Positions 24,208-34,010 of a DNA stretch of 64,000 nt are shown piece by piece (positions within the stretch are counted from its first letter, which is position 1; each line of letters opens with the position of its first letter). This stretch comes from a virus. Location: the IMG/VR virus record IMGVR_UViG_3300012209_000006, positions 1 through 64,000 of that record. The stretch is one strand, 5' to 3'. The translations under genes were made by a program, and so were the position numbers. The notes beneath the pieces are model-generated. The model had not been told where the DNA came from. It was given only the letters and a program-made list of their open reading frames with translations, and ran no database searches.

Positions 24208-24291
24208 CTGGTGGTAGGGGAGATCGCGGCTAGCTCGTTACCGAGCACAGACGACCAATCGTGTCGCACTCCCCGATCCTGGTAGCACCAG
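24208..24291 (+). ncRNA. Nested-helix RNA element upstream of the broken HNH gene
   Basis: CTGGTG (24208-24213) pairs with CACCAG (24286-24291). Inside it GGGGAG (24217-24222) pairs with CTCCCC (24269-24274), and within that GCTCG (24233-24237) pairs with CGAGC (24242-24246) around TTAC. The nesting over 84 nt suggests a folded RNA. It follows the SSB stop and precedes an inserted HNH gene, so it may belong to the mobile element. Confidence 0.5.
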
Positions 24292-24321
24292 CAAGAATGC
24301 CAAAAATCCAGGACCAATTTT

Positions 24322-24894
24322 ATGAGCCGATATAACAGAATCAAAGTCTGTAAGAAAAACATCCATAAGATGACGCCGGAAAATACCGGCAAGAAAGGGG
24401 TTTGTATAGCCTGCAAAAACGCATACAAACGCCAATGGAGATTAGATCACCCGGGATACGGGCTAGCTTATCAACGAGCACACAAATAGCAGATAAACAA
24501 AAATCACAAAGAAAGACGGAAGCAAAACCCAGAAAAAGCAAAACAGTATTATCGGTTATTTACGTACAACTTATCCGAAGAAAGGTATCAAGAGTTTTTA
24601 CGCGAGCAAAGCGGAGTTTGCGTTTGCGGATTTCCTTTCGATAGCGCGCAACATAGTCCATGCATTGATCACGATCATACGTGTTGTTCTGGAGATCGAT
24701 CGTGTGGAAAATGCATACGTGGAATTTTAGGTAAGTCTTGTAACATAATTCTGGGACTCGCGCAGGACAACAATACAGGCGTTCTTTCTAGGCTATCTGA
24801 GTACACAAGGATATGGGGAAAAAACAATGAGTTTCAAAGATCTGGCACTCCCTCTGGCGATGCGAAATGTGCCGGTCGTAAGATTGCAACCTAA
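24322..24894 (+). pseudogene. EndoVII-like HNH endonuclease interrupted by an in-frame TAG
   Basis: From the ATG at 24322 the frame reads a zinc-ribbon start (VCIACKNAYKRQW), stops at TAG 24487-24489, and then continues in the same frame with NPEKAKQYYR, GVCVCGFPF, CIDHDHTCCS and RGILGKSCNIILGLAQ, to TAA at 24892. Only the single nonsense codon breaks it. Other genes in this window end in TAG, so the codon is a true stop here. The tail overlaps the primase start at 24827. Confidence 0.75.
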
Positions 24895-26917
24895 AAGCAA
24901 GGTAGCAATGGACAGGTCGTGGCAGACTATTTGTACGACCAACGTTGATACCATATTAGCCTGGGACTCGGAGACCCCGAATGCGGGATGCGCGAGTGTG
25001 GCTAAGGATTCCGGAGTTTGTTTCTTAGAGACCGATGAGCCGGGGGTGATTGAGCGTTACGAGAAAGAAACAGGTCACTCATTCAAGACGTTTACCGTTC
25101 AGTCGCGCAAAGATAGATATCACTTCTATCTAGGCCAGACAGACGACACCAGAAGAGTGGGATCCATTACTCAAGGCGAACTTAAGTTCGGATCATTTCG
25201 TCAAAATAATGCCTATTGCGTTTCGCCTGGATCGGTTCACCCTATCACCGGCCTGCCATACACAATTCATGATTCTTCCCCAATCATACCGGCGCCTAAA
25301 GCTCTCATTGATTGGTTGGTTTCTCAAGTCTCCAAAACTCAGTCTGCAGCTGCGGCAACAGCGCTCGGTGGAGAACTTATTCCTCACGGCGCAATTCATG
25401 CAGCCCTAGTCAGCGAAGCTGGTCGTCTGCGCAAGTTTGGGCACGAAGTGTCTGTGATCGAAACAGCGTTAATCAGTTGGGCTCACGCTCACTGCGCGCC
25501 CCCCATTGATATATCTAAAGTGCAACAAATCGCCAAATCCATGGCGAACTATAAGCAAGAAGATCCTCGCTTAGAAGATCTAGTCAAATCTTTCAAGAAT
25601 GCAGACGTGGAATTGATTCCGACTGGGAGCGAAACCGTAGAGAAGGAAATCGTCAGCAACGAATTGGAATATCCGTACTGGGCTTGGAACGGCACACTGT
25701 ACGAAGACTTCGCATCTCTGTGTGGCGAGAATAATAAAGTTCCGAAAGAGTATTTCATCGAATCCATCAAGACAGTCGTAGGAGCTATATGCGGCCATCG
25801 TATTACACCGTTCAAGGCGCAGAGTCAGGAAGCTCGATTCTATACAGTTATGATTGGACCCGGCGGATGCGGCAAATCATCTGCGACAAAATGGTCCCGG
25901 GATCTCTTCATTGGCACCGGCTTGATGTACGAGCTTTCACAAACTGGTGCGTTCATGAACATTGGATGCGCGCAGGGCAATTTTGCTTCGTCCTCCGGCC
26001 TGATCAAGAACGGATTTTCGAAACACGACAGAATTCTGCAGGTCTACGACGAGGCAACAACGTTGATCGAGAAGTTTGGCATAACAGGCTCCGGCGACTC
26101 ATTCTTGGACGCGATTAACCAGATCTTCGAATCCGGAACCATGCCTCAACTGACGACCAAGGAAAGCAAAGACGTCTTGACAAAGATGGTCCACAATAGT
26201 ATACTTGGTTGCACAACGAAAGAGAAGTGGGCCTCGGCTTTCGTGAAGACAAACTCAGAGAGCTCCGGGTTCTTTCAGCGCCTTAACATCATCACCAATG
26301 ACTCTGACGAGCGCGTGGCGAATTGGTTGGAGCCTGATTTGTCTGCATTGCGCGAACGGTTTGTGCGCAAGATTCAGCCGTTGGAGTTTCAGGAAGTGGT
26401 CGTAAACAAAACTCCCGAGGCCGTCGACATTCTCGAAAAGTGGTATGCCGAAAGGCGCGCGGAGTGGAAGGAATTGCCGACGGATATCACGGGTCGAATC
26501 CAAGTTATGATTCATCGCAATGCCTCGCATCTCGCGTGGCTTATGAGCGGCGCTGATGTATTGCCTAATGCAGAGAAGGCGTCTGAGCCTATCGAAGTGC
26601 TCTGTGATGAAGATATCATGGAGCGTTCGATCGCGCTGGCAGAGTATGAGCTAGCGGCCCGTACGGCCCATCAGCCAGCTCCAGGGCGCAACGATTACGC
26701 CGTCATGGAGAGTTTGATCAAGACCTCGGTGAAGCGCCGTGGGCTCCTGGAAAGATCTAAGCTATACCGTGAAGTTCGCGGGGACCATTTTGGAACTCAG
26801 ATTTTCGATAAGTGTATTCAGAATCTTGTGCATGAAGGCATCCTTAAGATCGGCCAGCGTGAAGGAGAAATAAGGCGCGGCAGAAAGGCGCAAATCGTGA
26901 TGTGGGTCAACGATTAA
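24827..26917 (+). CDS. Primase-helicase with N-terminal PrimPol domain, 696 aa
   Basis: Residues 1-165 are a bifunctional primase-polymerase (archaeo-eukaryotic primase) domain, with CFLETDEPG near 65-73 for the acidic metal site and YCVSPGSVHPITG later. The second half is a P-loop helicase of the DUF3987/SF3-like kind. GPGGCGKSS near 345-353 is Walker A, and LQVYDEATTL is Walker B. A winged-helix-like C-terminus follows. It would prime and unwind DNA for the polymerase directly downstream, to which it is TAATG-coupled. Confidence 0.8.
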   Translation: MSFKDLALPLAMRNVPVVRLQPKSKVAMDRSWQTICTTNVDTILAWDSETPNAGCASVAKDSGVCFLETDEPGVIERYEKETGHSFKTFTVQSRKDRYHFYLGQTDDTRRVGSITQGELKFGSFRQNNAYCVSPGSVHPITGLPYTIHDSSPIIPAPKALIDWLVSQVSKTQSAAAATALGGELIPHGAIHAALVSEAGRLRKFGHEVSVIETALISWAHAHCAPPIDISKVQQIAKSMANYKQEDPRLEDLVKSFKNADVELIPTGSETVEKEIVSNELEYPYWAWNGTLYEDFASLCGENNKVPKEYFIESIKTVVGAICGHRITPFKAQSQEARFYTVMIGPGGCGKSSATKWSRDLFIGTGLMYELSQTGAFMNIGCAQGNFASSSGLIKNGFSKHDRILQVYDEATTLIEKFGITGSGDSFLDAINQIFESGTMPQLTTKESKDVLTKMVHNSILGCTTKEKWASAFVKTNSESSGFFQRLNIITNDSDERVANWLEPDLSALRERFVRKIQPLEFQEVVVNKTPEAVDILEKWYAERRAEWKELPTDITGRIQVMIHRNASHLAWLMSGADVLPNAEKASEPIEVLCDEDIMERSIALAEYELAARTAHQPAPGRNDYAVMESLIKTSVKRRGLLERSKLYREVRGDHFGTQIFDKCIQNLVHEGILKIGQREGEIRRGRKAQIVMWVND

Positions 26918-29076
26918 TGAGTCGCGAACTACATTTCGATTTTGAAACGCGCAGCCCCCTCGACTTGAGCGAGGTCGGGGTTCATCGATATTTCGAACAC
27001 CCCCAAACGCAGATCTTGATGGCAGCCTATGCCTTCGGCGACGGCGAAGTAGACGTGTGGGAGTGTCACAAAGAATCGATACCGGCCCGGTTTGAGAAGG
27101 CTCTGCGCGACCCCAATACTAAGAAGGTGGCGTGGAACATCGGCTTCGAGCACACGGCTACGCATAAGAGATTAGGAATTTTTATTCCGTTCGAAGAGAC
27201 GAAAGACCCGTCAGTCGGCGCGCGCCATCTATCCATTCCCGGCAAGCTGGCAAACGTGGGTCGCGCTCTGGACTTGCCCCTAGAAGTCTACAAGAACGAA
27301 CCGCGCGGCGCTGTTCTGCGTAAGCTGTTCACTGAGCCGGTACCGGTAAAGAAGCGCAAACAAGCCGAAGACAAAAACGTTCTGTTCGACATATCGCCTA
27401 TAGAGGAACAAGAAGTAGAGCGCGAGTACGTCTTTAACGATCACAAGTCCCACCCTAAAGAGTGGGAGGAGTTTGTTGAATACTGCCGGCAGGACGTAGT
27501 AGCCGAGCGCGCAGTGGAGAAGTGCACAGACATTTTCCCTTTGACTGAGAAAGAACAGAAGATGTGGTACCTCGATCAGAAGATCAACCTGACCGGTATT
27601 GCGTCCAACAAAGACTTCGCTAAGAAGTGTTTCGATATGGCGAAGAAAAACAGAAATGAATACACCGACAAGATTCGCGCCATCACCGGTCTGGAGAACC
27701 CCAACTCTAACCAGCAGATGCTCGCGTGGGTAAGTAAACGCGGCTATCCCTACAACTCCTTGCGTAAGGAGCCAGTTCGCGCGGCCCTCACAGATGAACA
27801 AGTCAAGATGACGGACGACTGCCGTTCGGCTCTTGACATTCTCAAATACTCCAAGAAAACCTCTTACACGAAACTGGAAGCAATGATCAACGCTCGTAGC
27901 GCTGACGGCCGCCTGCGAGATCAATTCATGTTCCTGGGCTCGCCTCGCGCGGGCCGGTGGACGGGACGAGATGTGCAGCTGCAAAATATGGCGCGTCCGA
28001 TCAAGGCGATCGAAAAGAAGGGTGCGCTTGAGAAGGCGATCGGTCTAATCTTCGCCAACGATTACGAAGGGTTGAAACAAGCTTTCCCGAAGGATCCCCT
28101 CATTGAAGTGCTGACGTCGTGCATTCGTTCTGCCCTAGTTGCGGAGCCCGGCAATCGGCTCGACGTTTGTGACTTGAACGCGATTGAAAATCGAGTCCTG
28201 GGATGGGTCTCTGGCGAGGAAGCCATTCTGGATGTGTTCCGCGACGGCAAGTGCCCGTACCTGGACTTCGCTTCGTTCTGGTTCAACATTCCGTATGCTG
28301 TGATTGAAGCCGCGTACAACAACGACGACCCCGACGCCAAGTTCAAACGACAGATTTCAAAGCCCGCGGTTTTGGGCTGCGGCTACCGGCAGGCTGGTGG
28401 TGATTGGGGAAAGAACAAGTACGGCGACCGCGTCAAGACCGGTCTATGGAAATACGCCGAAGATATGTTCTGCCCGATGTCGAAAGATCAGGCACATGAA
28501 GCCGTAGCTATCTTCCGCGGCCGATTCAAGAAAGTTGTTCAGTTCTGGTACGATTCAGAGCGCGCGGTTATGCGCTGCATAAAGACAGGCGCACCAGAGT
28601 GGCTCGGGCCAACGAATCTTATTTGGTGTGATCGCCGTAAGAGGAAAAACGGGCAATACATTCTTCGCATTCATCTTCCGTCCGGTCGTTGCTTGCATTA
28701 TCTGAACGTTCATACCGAAGACCGTGAGCTCTCTGGTCGCGACGGAACTACCTACATGAAAGAGACGATCATCTATGATGGCGTTGATCAGACCACTAAG
28801 ATGTGGGGTCCGATCACCACGCACGGCGGAAAGCTGACCGAGAACATCGTGCAGGCTATCGCTCGAGATCTTCTGGTCGAAGGGCTGCTTAGGGCCGACG
28901 AGATAGGTATGAGAGTAGTTGCTCACGTTCATGACGAAATTATTTGTGAACAAGAAGATTCAGAACTCGCGCTGGGTTTAGACGACCTAATGTGGTGCAT
29001 GTCGGCGCCTGTAGATTGGGCTCCTGGACTTCCCCTTAAAGCAGGAGGATGGAGTGGAAAATATTACAAAAAGTAG
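26917..29076 (+). CDS. polA-like: Family A DNA polymerase with 3'-5' exonuclease domain, 719 aa
   Basis: The N-terminal exonuclease shows DFETRSPLDL (Exo I) and a later YCRQDVVAER (Exo III-like). Polymerase motif A is DLNAIENRVLGW, motif B is the KRQISKPAVLGCGYRQ helix, and motif C is HVHDEI. This is the lineage in which motif A reads D-x-x-x-I-E-x-R. The length of about 720 aa is normal for phage Pol A. An earlier start at 26902 lies inside the primase gene; the ATG at 26917 overlaps its TAA. An HNH gene overlaps the final codons. Confidence 0.9.
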   Translation: MSRELHFDFETRSPLDLSEVGVHRYFEHPQTQILMAAYAFGDGEVDVWECHKESIPARFEKALRDPNTKKVAWNIGFEHTATHKRLGIFIPFEETKDPSVGARHLSIPGKLANVGRALDLPLEVYKNEPRGAVLRKLFTEPVPVKKRKQAEDKNVLFDISPIEEQEVEREYVFNDHKSHPKEWEEFVEYCRQDVVAERAVEKCTDIFPLTEKEQKMWYLDQKINLTGIASNKDFAKKCFDMAKKNRNEYTDKIRAITGLENPNSNQQMLAWVSKRGYPYNSLRKEPVRAALTDEQVKMTDDCRSALDILKYSKKTSYTKLEAMINARSADGRLRDQFMFLGSPRAGRWTGRDVQLQNMARPIKAIEKKGALEKAIGLIFANDYEGLKQAFPKDPLIEVLTSCIRSALVAEPGNRLDVCDLNAIENRVLGWVSGEEAILDVFRDGKCPYLDFASFWFNIPYAVIEAAYNNDDPDAKFKRQISKPAVLGCGYRQAGGDWGKNKYGDRVKTGLWKYAEDMFCPMSKDQAHEAVAIFRGRFKKVVQFWYDSERAVMRCIKTGAPEWLGPTNLIWCDRRKRKNGQYILRIHLPSGRCLHYLNVHTEDRELSGRDGTTYMKETIIYDGVDQTTKMWGPITTHGGKLTENIVQAIARDLLVEGLLRADEIGMRVVAHVHDEIICEQEDSELALGLDDLMWCMSAPVDWAPGLPLKAGGWSGKYYKK

Positions 29077-29473
29077 CGCTGAAAAAGCGAAATTGTGGAG
29101 GCAGGCAAACCCAGAAAAAGCTAGAGAAATTCATCGCAGACATGTAGAAAGAAATAGAGATAAAATTAACGCTAGAAACAGAGCCAGATACACTACCGAC
29201 GGCCGTTGGGAAAAACAGCTTAGAGATCGTTTTGATATGACGGCTGAGCAGTATTGGAATCTACACAACAAGCAAAATGGATTGTGTGCAATCTGCGGTA
29301 AGCCTCAGTGCGTAGGAACCAAATTAGACGTCGATCACGACCACGTAACTGGAAAAGTCAGGGGTCTACTTTGTAGGCATTGTAACGCAGGAATAGGGAT
29401 GCTAAAAGATAGCGTAGGTTTATTACTGCAGGCTTTAAGATATTTGCTTGACAGCGGCTCTTCGTTGTGGTAA
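29054..29473 (+). CDS. EndoVII-like HNH endonuclease, 139 aa
   Basis: The GTG start lies 23 nt inside the polymerase gene behind AGGAGG. NPEKAREIHRRHVERNRDK is the usual basic start. CAICGKPQCVG, DVDHDHVTGK and VRGLLCRHCNAGIGMLKD give the full HNH/EndoVII core. Composition is A/T-rich. A promoter for the next gene is embedded in its last codons. Confidence 0.8.
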   Translation: MENITKSSAEKAKLWRQANPEKAREIHRRHVERNRDKINARNRARYTTDGRWEKQLRDRFDMTAEQYWNLHNKQNGLCAICGKPQCVGTKLDVDHDHVTGKVRGLLCRHCNAGIGMLKDSVGLLLQALRYLLDSGSSLW

Positions 29474-29476
29474 AGT
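29448..29476 (+). promoter_or_regulatory. Sigma70-type promoter inside the end of the HNH gene
   Basis: TTGACA at 29448-29453 and TAAAGT at 29471-29476 with a 17-nt spacer. It restores transcription to the next gene at 29494 after the inserted HNH gene. Confidence 0.65.
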
Positions 29477-29493
29477 CTCAAGAGTGAGGAAAC

Positions 29494-30507
29494 ATGACAA
29501 AGCTTGATCCAGTAGTCGTAACCGGAGATTTGATCCTGCTCGACCCAGAGCAGCGCGTCCAGTTCTATATCCAGACGTGCGAGTCTATGGGTCTGAATCC
29601 TCTGACGCGTCCTCTCCAGTATTTCGAGCAAATCGATCGCAACGGAAAACGTAATCTGATCCTGTACGCGCTCCGCGGCGCCTCGACGCAGCTGAGCAAG
29701 AAACACAATCTCAGTTCTACGATCGCGAATCAGAACACCACGTTTTCGGGCGAAGTCGCGGTATTCGAAGCCACAGTCAAAGATCCGTCAGGGCGAACTG
29801 AATCCGCGATCGGTGTCGTATCCCTTAAAGGTTTGGTCGGCAAAGAATACGCAGACGCCATTATGGCAGCCCAGACGAAAGCAAAGCGTCGCGCAGTGCT
29901 GGACTTCGTTGGCTCCGGTCTTCTGGATGAAACGGAAGTAGAAGGCATGCGTGGAGCCGTAGTCGAAGTTATGGATGCGGCCCTTGTGGGATATGTGCCC
30001 ATTCCATCGGCACCGACAGTTAGCAACGCGCCGGCTACGGAGGTTATTTCAGCGCCGAATATCGATCCAAAAATAATCGAAGCCGGAAACGCGCTCACCA
30101 ATCGCGCGGTTGAACAGCTTCAAGAGATGTTGAAAATAGCGGATCAGGTTTCAGGTTCGGCCCCCACGACGTCAATTACTCCGAAGTGTTTGACGATAGA
30201 TTCTAAAATGGTCGGCGATTCATCACAGCCGATCGAACCTTTTGTGCTGGAAGCACCTCCCTCAAAAGCAGACATGGACAAGATTACCGCGCGCCTTAAC
30301 GTGTATCGTAGAGACGTCTTGCAACGCGGCGGTATGCGGCCTTCGAAGGGCTTCGGTATTGCGGCGAAGTGGGAGAAGTTCATGAGGAAGAAGGCTCCCA
30401 ACAAATCAGTCGAAGAGTATAATACATTGCTCACGCTCCTGGACGACACTCTCAAACAGGCGGGTGAAGGCGCTGTAGTGCACTTCATCGAACAGGATAT
30501 CACTTGA
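29494..30507 (+). CDS. Putative recombination or ssDNA-annealing-associated protein, 337 aa
   Basis: Residues 15-140 (LLDPEQRVQFYIQTCESMGLNP, LILYALRGASTQLSKKHNL, EYADAIMAAQTKAKRRAVLDF and SGLLDETEV) form a pattern seen in a widespread phage family next to recombination genes; the closing TKAKRRAxLD...GLLDE resembles that of RecT/Bet-like annealing proteins. The C-terminal half is a low-complexity linker plus a helical domain. The family call is from memory and moderate. Its neighbours, a UvrD helicase and a PD-(D/E)XK nuclease, support recombination. Confidence 0.45.
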   Translation: MTKLDPVVVTGDLILLDPEQRVQFYIQTCESMGLNPLTRPLQYFEQIDRNGKRNLILYALRGASTQLSKKHNLSSTIANQNTTFSGEVAVFEATVKDPSGRTESAIGVVSLKGLVGKEYADAIMAAQTKAKRRAVLDFVGSGLLDETEVEGMRGAVVEVMDAALVGYVPIPSAPTVSNAPATEVISAPNIDPKIIEAGNALTNRAVEQLQEMLKIADQVSGSAPTTSITPKCLTIDSKMVGDSSQPIEPFVLEAPPSKADMDKITARLNVYRRDVLQRGGMRPSKGFGIAAKWEKFMRKKAPNKSVEEYNTLLTLLDDTLKQAGEGAVVHFIEQDIT

Positions 30508-32396
30508 GTTTCCCGCTCAACCCCGAACAGCTTGAGGCCGTAAACTTTCGCGAAGGCTATGCTGTGGTTCAGTCCGGCCCCGGCTCAGGGAAAACGCGCA
30601 CGACAGTAGAGCGCGTCCATTCCATCCTCGAAGAGGGCTATCCGCCAGACAATATTCTGGCACTGACCTTCACGCGCGAGGCCGCGCTCGAGATGGCCAA
30701 ACGCGCAAAGCTTCCGGAGGACCAGAAAATATTTCGAACGTTCCACAGCTTCTGCCTCGAACTCGTGCACCGAGAGCGGGACAAGCTTCCGTTCCAGCTT
30801 CTGCACGCACCGCCGGAGCCGGGACAGCAGCGAAAGCTTATCGGTACGCTGTGTCGCGAGAACCGTTTGGACTTCAAGGGTTTGGTTAGCTACATCTCGG
30901 CGATGAAGCGCAAAGGCTTGTCTACCGATGAAGCTATGGAAGAAGCTTTGGGCGCCAAGGGGCTTCATCTAGCGGTTGCGTACAAGAAGTATGAACTCAA
31001 GTGCCGCGAAGAAGGCTGGCTGGATTTCGATTCGATGCTGGTAGAGAGCGTCAAGCTGCTGGAAAACAATCCAGAAGTTTTGTCGCGTTGGCAATACAAG
31101 TTCGTGCTTGTGGACGAAGCCCAGGACACAGACGACATTCAGTGGAAATTGGTTGAGCTACTTTCGAAGGAGAACAAAAATGTATTCGCTGTTGGAGACG
31201 AAGAACAACTAATCTACGCTTGGCGGGGGGCACAGCCCAACGGACTTTCTAAGTTTGGCGAGCGCTTTCCTGGAAGCAGAACCATCTTTCTTTTCCGCAA
31301 TTACCGTTCTACTAGGCAGATCGTGGAGTTTTGCAAGAAGTTTGCGCCTAAGAAAAGCGAGCTCATTGATCGTATGGTATCCGAAGTCGGTGATGGACCA
31401 GTTCCGGTTGTGCGCCTGTTTGGGTCCGACTCAGACGAAGCTTCAAAGATTCTTTCGTCCGTCGTGGAGCCCGAACGAACCGCAATTCTCACGCGCACGA
31501 ACCGTCAGCTCTCGCGCTTCGAGAATGCGTGCATTGATCGGGGAATTAAGTATAACCTGTTGGGGCGAAGTGGGTTTTGGGTTCAGCCAGAAGTAAAGTA
31601 TCTTTTGGCATATGCCCAAGCTACAGAGTTTCCGTCCGACGCCGCGGTCAAGTCTATCATTCAATCTCCATACCGGGAGACGAAATATCTCAAGAAGAAA
31701 GACTTAATTTCTGCCCTGGACACTCACGCGAAGAGCGAGAAGGTTGTCACAGGTAAGTCTACGCCCTACATAAAGCTTATGACGGATCCGGCTATCTTGA
31801 GGCAGTTCACAGATCAGCAGTGTGACAACATCAAACGGGCGGCACAGTTCATTCGATCGTTCAGGCAGCCCGGCGTCACTCCTACGGCGGCGTTACAGAA
31901 TACGCTTGACAGAGCAGACGTGAAGGTGTACTATGAAACTGAGGAGGAAAGCGACGGAGACAACGACGCTATAGAAAACATCAATGAGCTTAGTAAAATT
32001 GCAACAAGATACAAAACAGTTCCAGAGTTCCTCGACTTCGCGAGAAAAGCTATTGCTGCCTCCCGTAAATCTAAGCAACCACGACTCACATTGTCCACTG
32101 TGCATCGGTCAAAAGGGAGAGAGTTCGACTTCGTTTTTGTTACAGGCATTAATGAAGGTATGTTCCCTCATAAAAAAGGTGATATAAACGAAGAGAAACG
32201 AATTTTTTATGTCGCTTGTACGAGGGCGGCAAAACGATTAACCGTTTCTTGTTTTGGGAAACCTTCCTGTTTTTTGGAGACGCTTTTAAATGAGAAAGAA
32301 AACAAGATTTGCGAGATTGTATCGGGCGAGAAACAAAGCGAAGGGCCTGTGTGGGTGCGGTCGCAAGCCCTTCTTGGATTTGAAAACTTGTCCTAA
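30504..32396 (+). CDS. UvrD/Rep-family superfamily 1 DNA helicase, 630 aa
   Basis: Motif I SGPGSGKT at residues 24-31, motif Ia ALTFTREAALEM, motif II VLVDEAQDTDD, motif III AVGDEEQLIYAWRGA, motif IV FRNYRST, motif V STVHRSKGREFDFVFV and motif VI YVACTRAAKRL are all present, so it should be active. The start is TTG at 30504, overlapping the upstream stop. It probably unwinds DNA during recombination or repair. The last 107 nt overlap an HNH gene in another frame. Confidence 0.9.
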   Translation: MSFPLNPEQLEAVNFREGYAVVQSGPGSGKTRTTVERVHSILEEGYPPDNILALTFTREAALEMAKRAKLPEDQKIFRTFHSFCLELVHRERDKLPFQLLHAPPEPGQQRKLIGTLCRENRLDFKGLVSYISAMKRKGLSTDEAMEEALGAKGLHLAVAYKKYELKCREEGWLDFDSMLVESVKLLENNPEVLSRWQYKFVLVDEAQDTDDIQWKLVELLSKENKNVFAVGDEEQLIYAWRGAQPNGLSKFGERFPGSRTIFLFRNYRSTRQIVEFCKKFAPKKSELIDRMVSEVGDGPVPVVRLFGSDSDEASKILSSVVEPERTAILTRTNRQLSRFENACIDRGIKYNLLGRSGFWVQPEVKYLLAYAQATEFPSDAAVKSIIQSPYRETKYLKKKDLISALDTHAKSEKVVTGKSTPYIKLMTDPAILRQFTDQQCDNIKRAAQFIRSFRQPGVTPTAALQNTLDRADVKVYYETEEESDGDNDAIENINELSKIATRYKTVPEFLDFARKAIAASRKSKQPRLTLSTVHRSKGREFDFVFVTGINEGMFPHKKGDINEEKRIFYVACTRAAKRLTVSCFGKPSCFLETLLNEKENKICEIVSGEKQSEGPVWVRSQALLGFENLS

Positions 32397-32799
32397 GTGC
32401 CTCGAATTTAATAAGGATCTCCGACGCAGATACAGAAAAGCCGGACTATGCTGGTGTAGTAGACCTATAGATATTCCCGGATTTAAACATTGCTCGGTGT
32501 GCAGGGCAGCTGTTAACGCTATTACGCGGCAGATGAAACTGGATGTCATAAAAGCTTATGGGGGTAAATGCAAATGTCCTGGAGGCTGTTCAGTTACGGA
32601 GATTGATTGGCTTACTATAGATCACATCGATGGCGGGGGCATTCGGCACAGGAAAGAGTTGAAAATGTTAGGACAAAGTTTCTATCGTTGGTTAAGAGAT
32701 CATGGATTTCCTAAGAAAGAGTTTCGTTTGTTGTGTTATAATTGTAATATGTCTCGAGGACATTTAGGAAAATGCCCTCACGAAAGAGGTATTCACTAA
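32290..32799 (+). CDS. HNH endonuclease with repeated Cys motifs, 169 aa
   Basis: The N-terminus has CGCG and CPKC, then CWCS and CSVC pairs, suggesting two zinc knuckles. The core has CKCPGGC, LTIDHIDGGG and LLCYNCNMSRG. The spacing DHIDGGG differs from the EndoVII type at 29054, so it is a different HNH lineage. It starts well inside the helicase gene (107-nt overlap), meaning the helicase end evolved over or was replaced by the insert. The stop couples to the next gene. Confidence 0.75.
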   Translation: MRKKTRFARLYRARNKAKGLCGCGRKPFLDLKTCPKCLEFNKDLRRRYRKAGLCWCSRPIDIPGFKHCSVCRAAVNAITRQMKLDVIKAYGGKCKCPGGCSVTEIDWLTIDHIDGGGIRHRKELKMLGQSFYRWLRDHGFPKKEFRLLCYNCNMSRGHLGKCPHERGIH

Positions 32800-34010
32800 T
32801 GGCCTTTCTTTATATAGACTCGTCTGGCGAAGAGCGTAACCGACACTCTTACAGTGCTGGTCTAGAGTTCGATCATTCCCCATTGAAATATTGGCTTCAC
32901 CGCGTTATGGGTTGGCGCCAGAAGGATACCAACGCCGCGCTTCTGTTTGGTCGTGCCCTCGAAGACGCCATTCAGTTTTACCATGAGACGAATCGTAGAT
33001 CAGGTGAAGACGAGTTCATTCGCCTGTGGACGTTGGCGAAAGACAAGACTTTGGTTTACACGAAGAAGGAGGTGAGTTGGGAAAGTCTTCTTCGCGCGGG
33101 CCGGGAAATGATGCGCCTTTACGCGATACGGCAGCCATCTCTTCCGATTCCGATCGACACCATTTTTCAACGTGCGTTCGCCAAAGAGATCTTTCCAGGC
33201 AACGAGAAGTACGGCGGCATCGAGTTCTACGCCAAGTTAGATATGATTGCCTATGCGCCGCCAGATCATCCAATGCTCCCCAAGATGGAGTGGAAAGAAT
33301 CCTACGGCTTGCTTCGGCCCGTGATCGTGGACATCAAAACGAGCGGCATCGATCTAGACGACACGTTCGGGATCGTCGGTCACGACCTGCAGCTGCGTAC
33401 TTATGCTTGGGTGAAAGGCTCTTACGACGTCGCATTCCTGTGGTTTAAGAAGTGCGGGCACAAACTCAAGAAGGGCTGTAGCGTAACGCTGTTGGTTGAT
33501 TCGGATCGATTCCTGGCCGGAGACGAGGCCGTGATTGCGTCCGTAGAAGGTGACAGTGCGTATCTCGTCGGCAACGACGATATGATTGAGGAAATGAGAA
33601 AGGCGCAGGGGTTCAGAGAAGGAACCAACTCTCTAGATACCACCAAGGCCGCCAAAGCCCGCGCCGCTGCGTGGCGTGAAGCCAACGCTGTGCTGGTGAA
33701 GGGTGAGAATATCACCCGGCAGCGGATGCAGTTCAGCGCTGCCCGCGTAGACCCTAAGAGCGCGGACGATGCAGGACAAATCGCGGCAGATCAGATCGTT
33801 CGTATCGTCAACGCCTGGGAAGCCAATCGGTGGACCAATACCTTCGGAGTGCGGTTCCCGCATGACGATCGTAAGGATCCTTATTTCAAAGCTTTTGTCT
33901 TGCGCGACAACGTATTTCGTGATAGTATGTTTGAGCAGAAAGCAGAAGAAGATTTGAACGATTATTTTGACGAGCCGGACGAGCTCAATGAGCCTGAGGA
34001 GGCTGAATAA
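32799..34010 (+). CDS. PD-(D/E)XK nuclease of the RecB/Cas4 type, 403 aa
   Basis: The order GRALEDAIQFYH (His region), YAKLDMIA with Asp148, VIVDIKTSG with Asp178 and Lys180, and DLQLRTYAW with Gln198-x3-Tyr202 is the RecB-family nuclease signature. It lacks the clustered Cys residues of true Cas4. It is TAATG-coupled to the HNH gene and follows the helicase, so it may act with the helicase as a two-protein AddAB/RecBCD-like end-processing unit; this pairing is inference. Confidence 0.75.
   Translation: MAFLYIDSSGEERNRHSYSAGLEFDHSPLKYWLHRVMGWRQKDTNAALLFGRALEDAIQFYHETNRRSGEDEFIRLWTLAKDKTLVYTKKEVSWESLLRAGREMMRLYAIRQPSLPIPIDTIFQRAFAKEIFPGNEKYGGIEFYAKLDMIAYAPPDHPMLPKMEWKESYGLLRPVIVDIKTSGIDLDDTFGIVGHDLQLRTYAWVKGSYDVAFLWFKKCGHKLKKGCSVTLLVDSDRFLAGDEAVIASVEGDSAYLVGNDDMIEEMRKAQGFREGTNSLDTTKAAKARAAAWREANAVLVKGENITRQRMQFSAARVDPKSADDAGQIAADQIVRIVNAWEANRWTNTFGVRFPHDDRKDPYFKAFVLRDNVFRDSMFEQKAEEDLNDYFDEPDELNEPEEAE

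Noticed and set aside
24322-24894. TAG recoding to explain the open frame past the amber codon
   Set aside because: Several other genes in the window end at TAG (for example at 10569 and 35448), so TAG acts as a normal stop.
32799-34010. Cas4 protein
   Set aside because: It has the RecB-family nuclease motifs but not the conserved Cys cluster of Cas4, and there is no CRISPR context.
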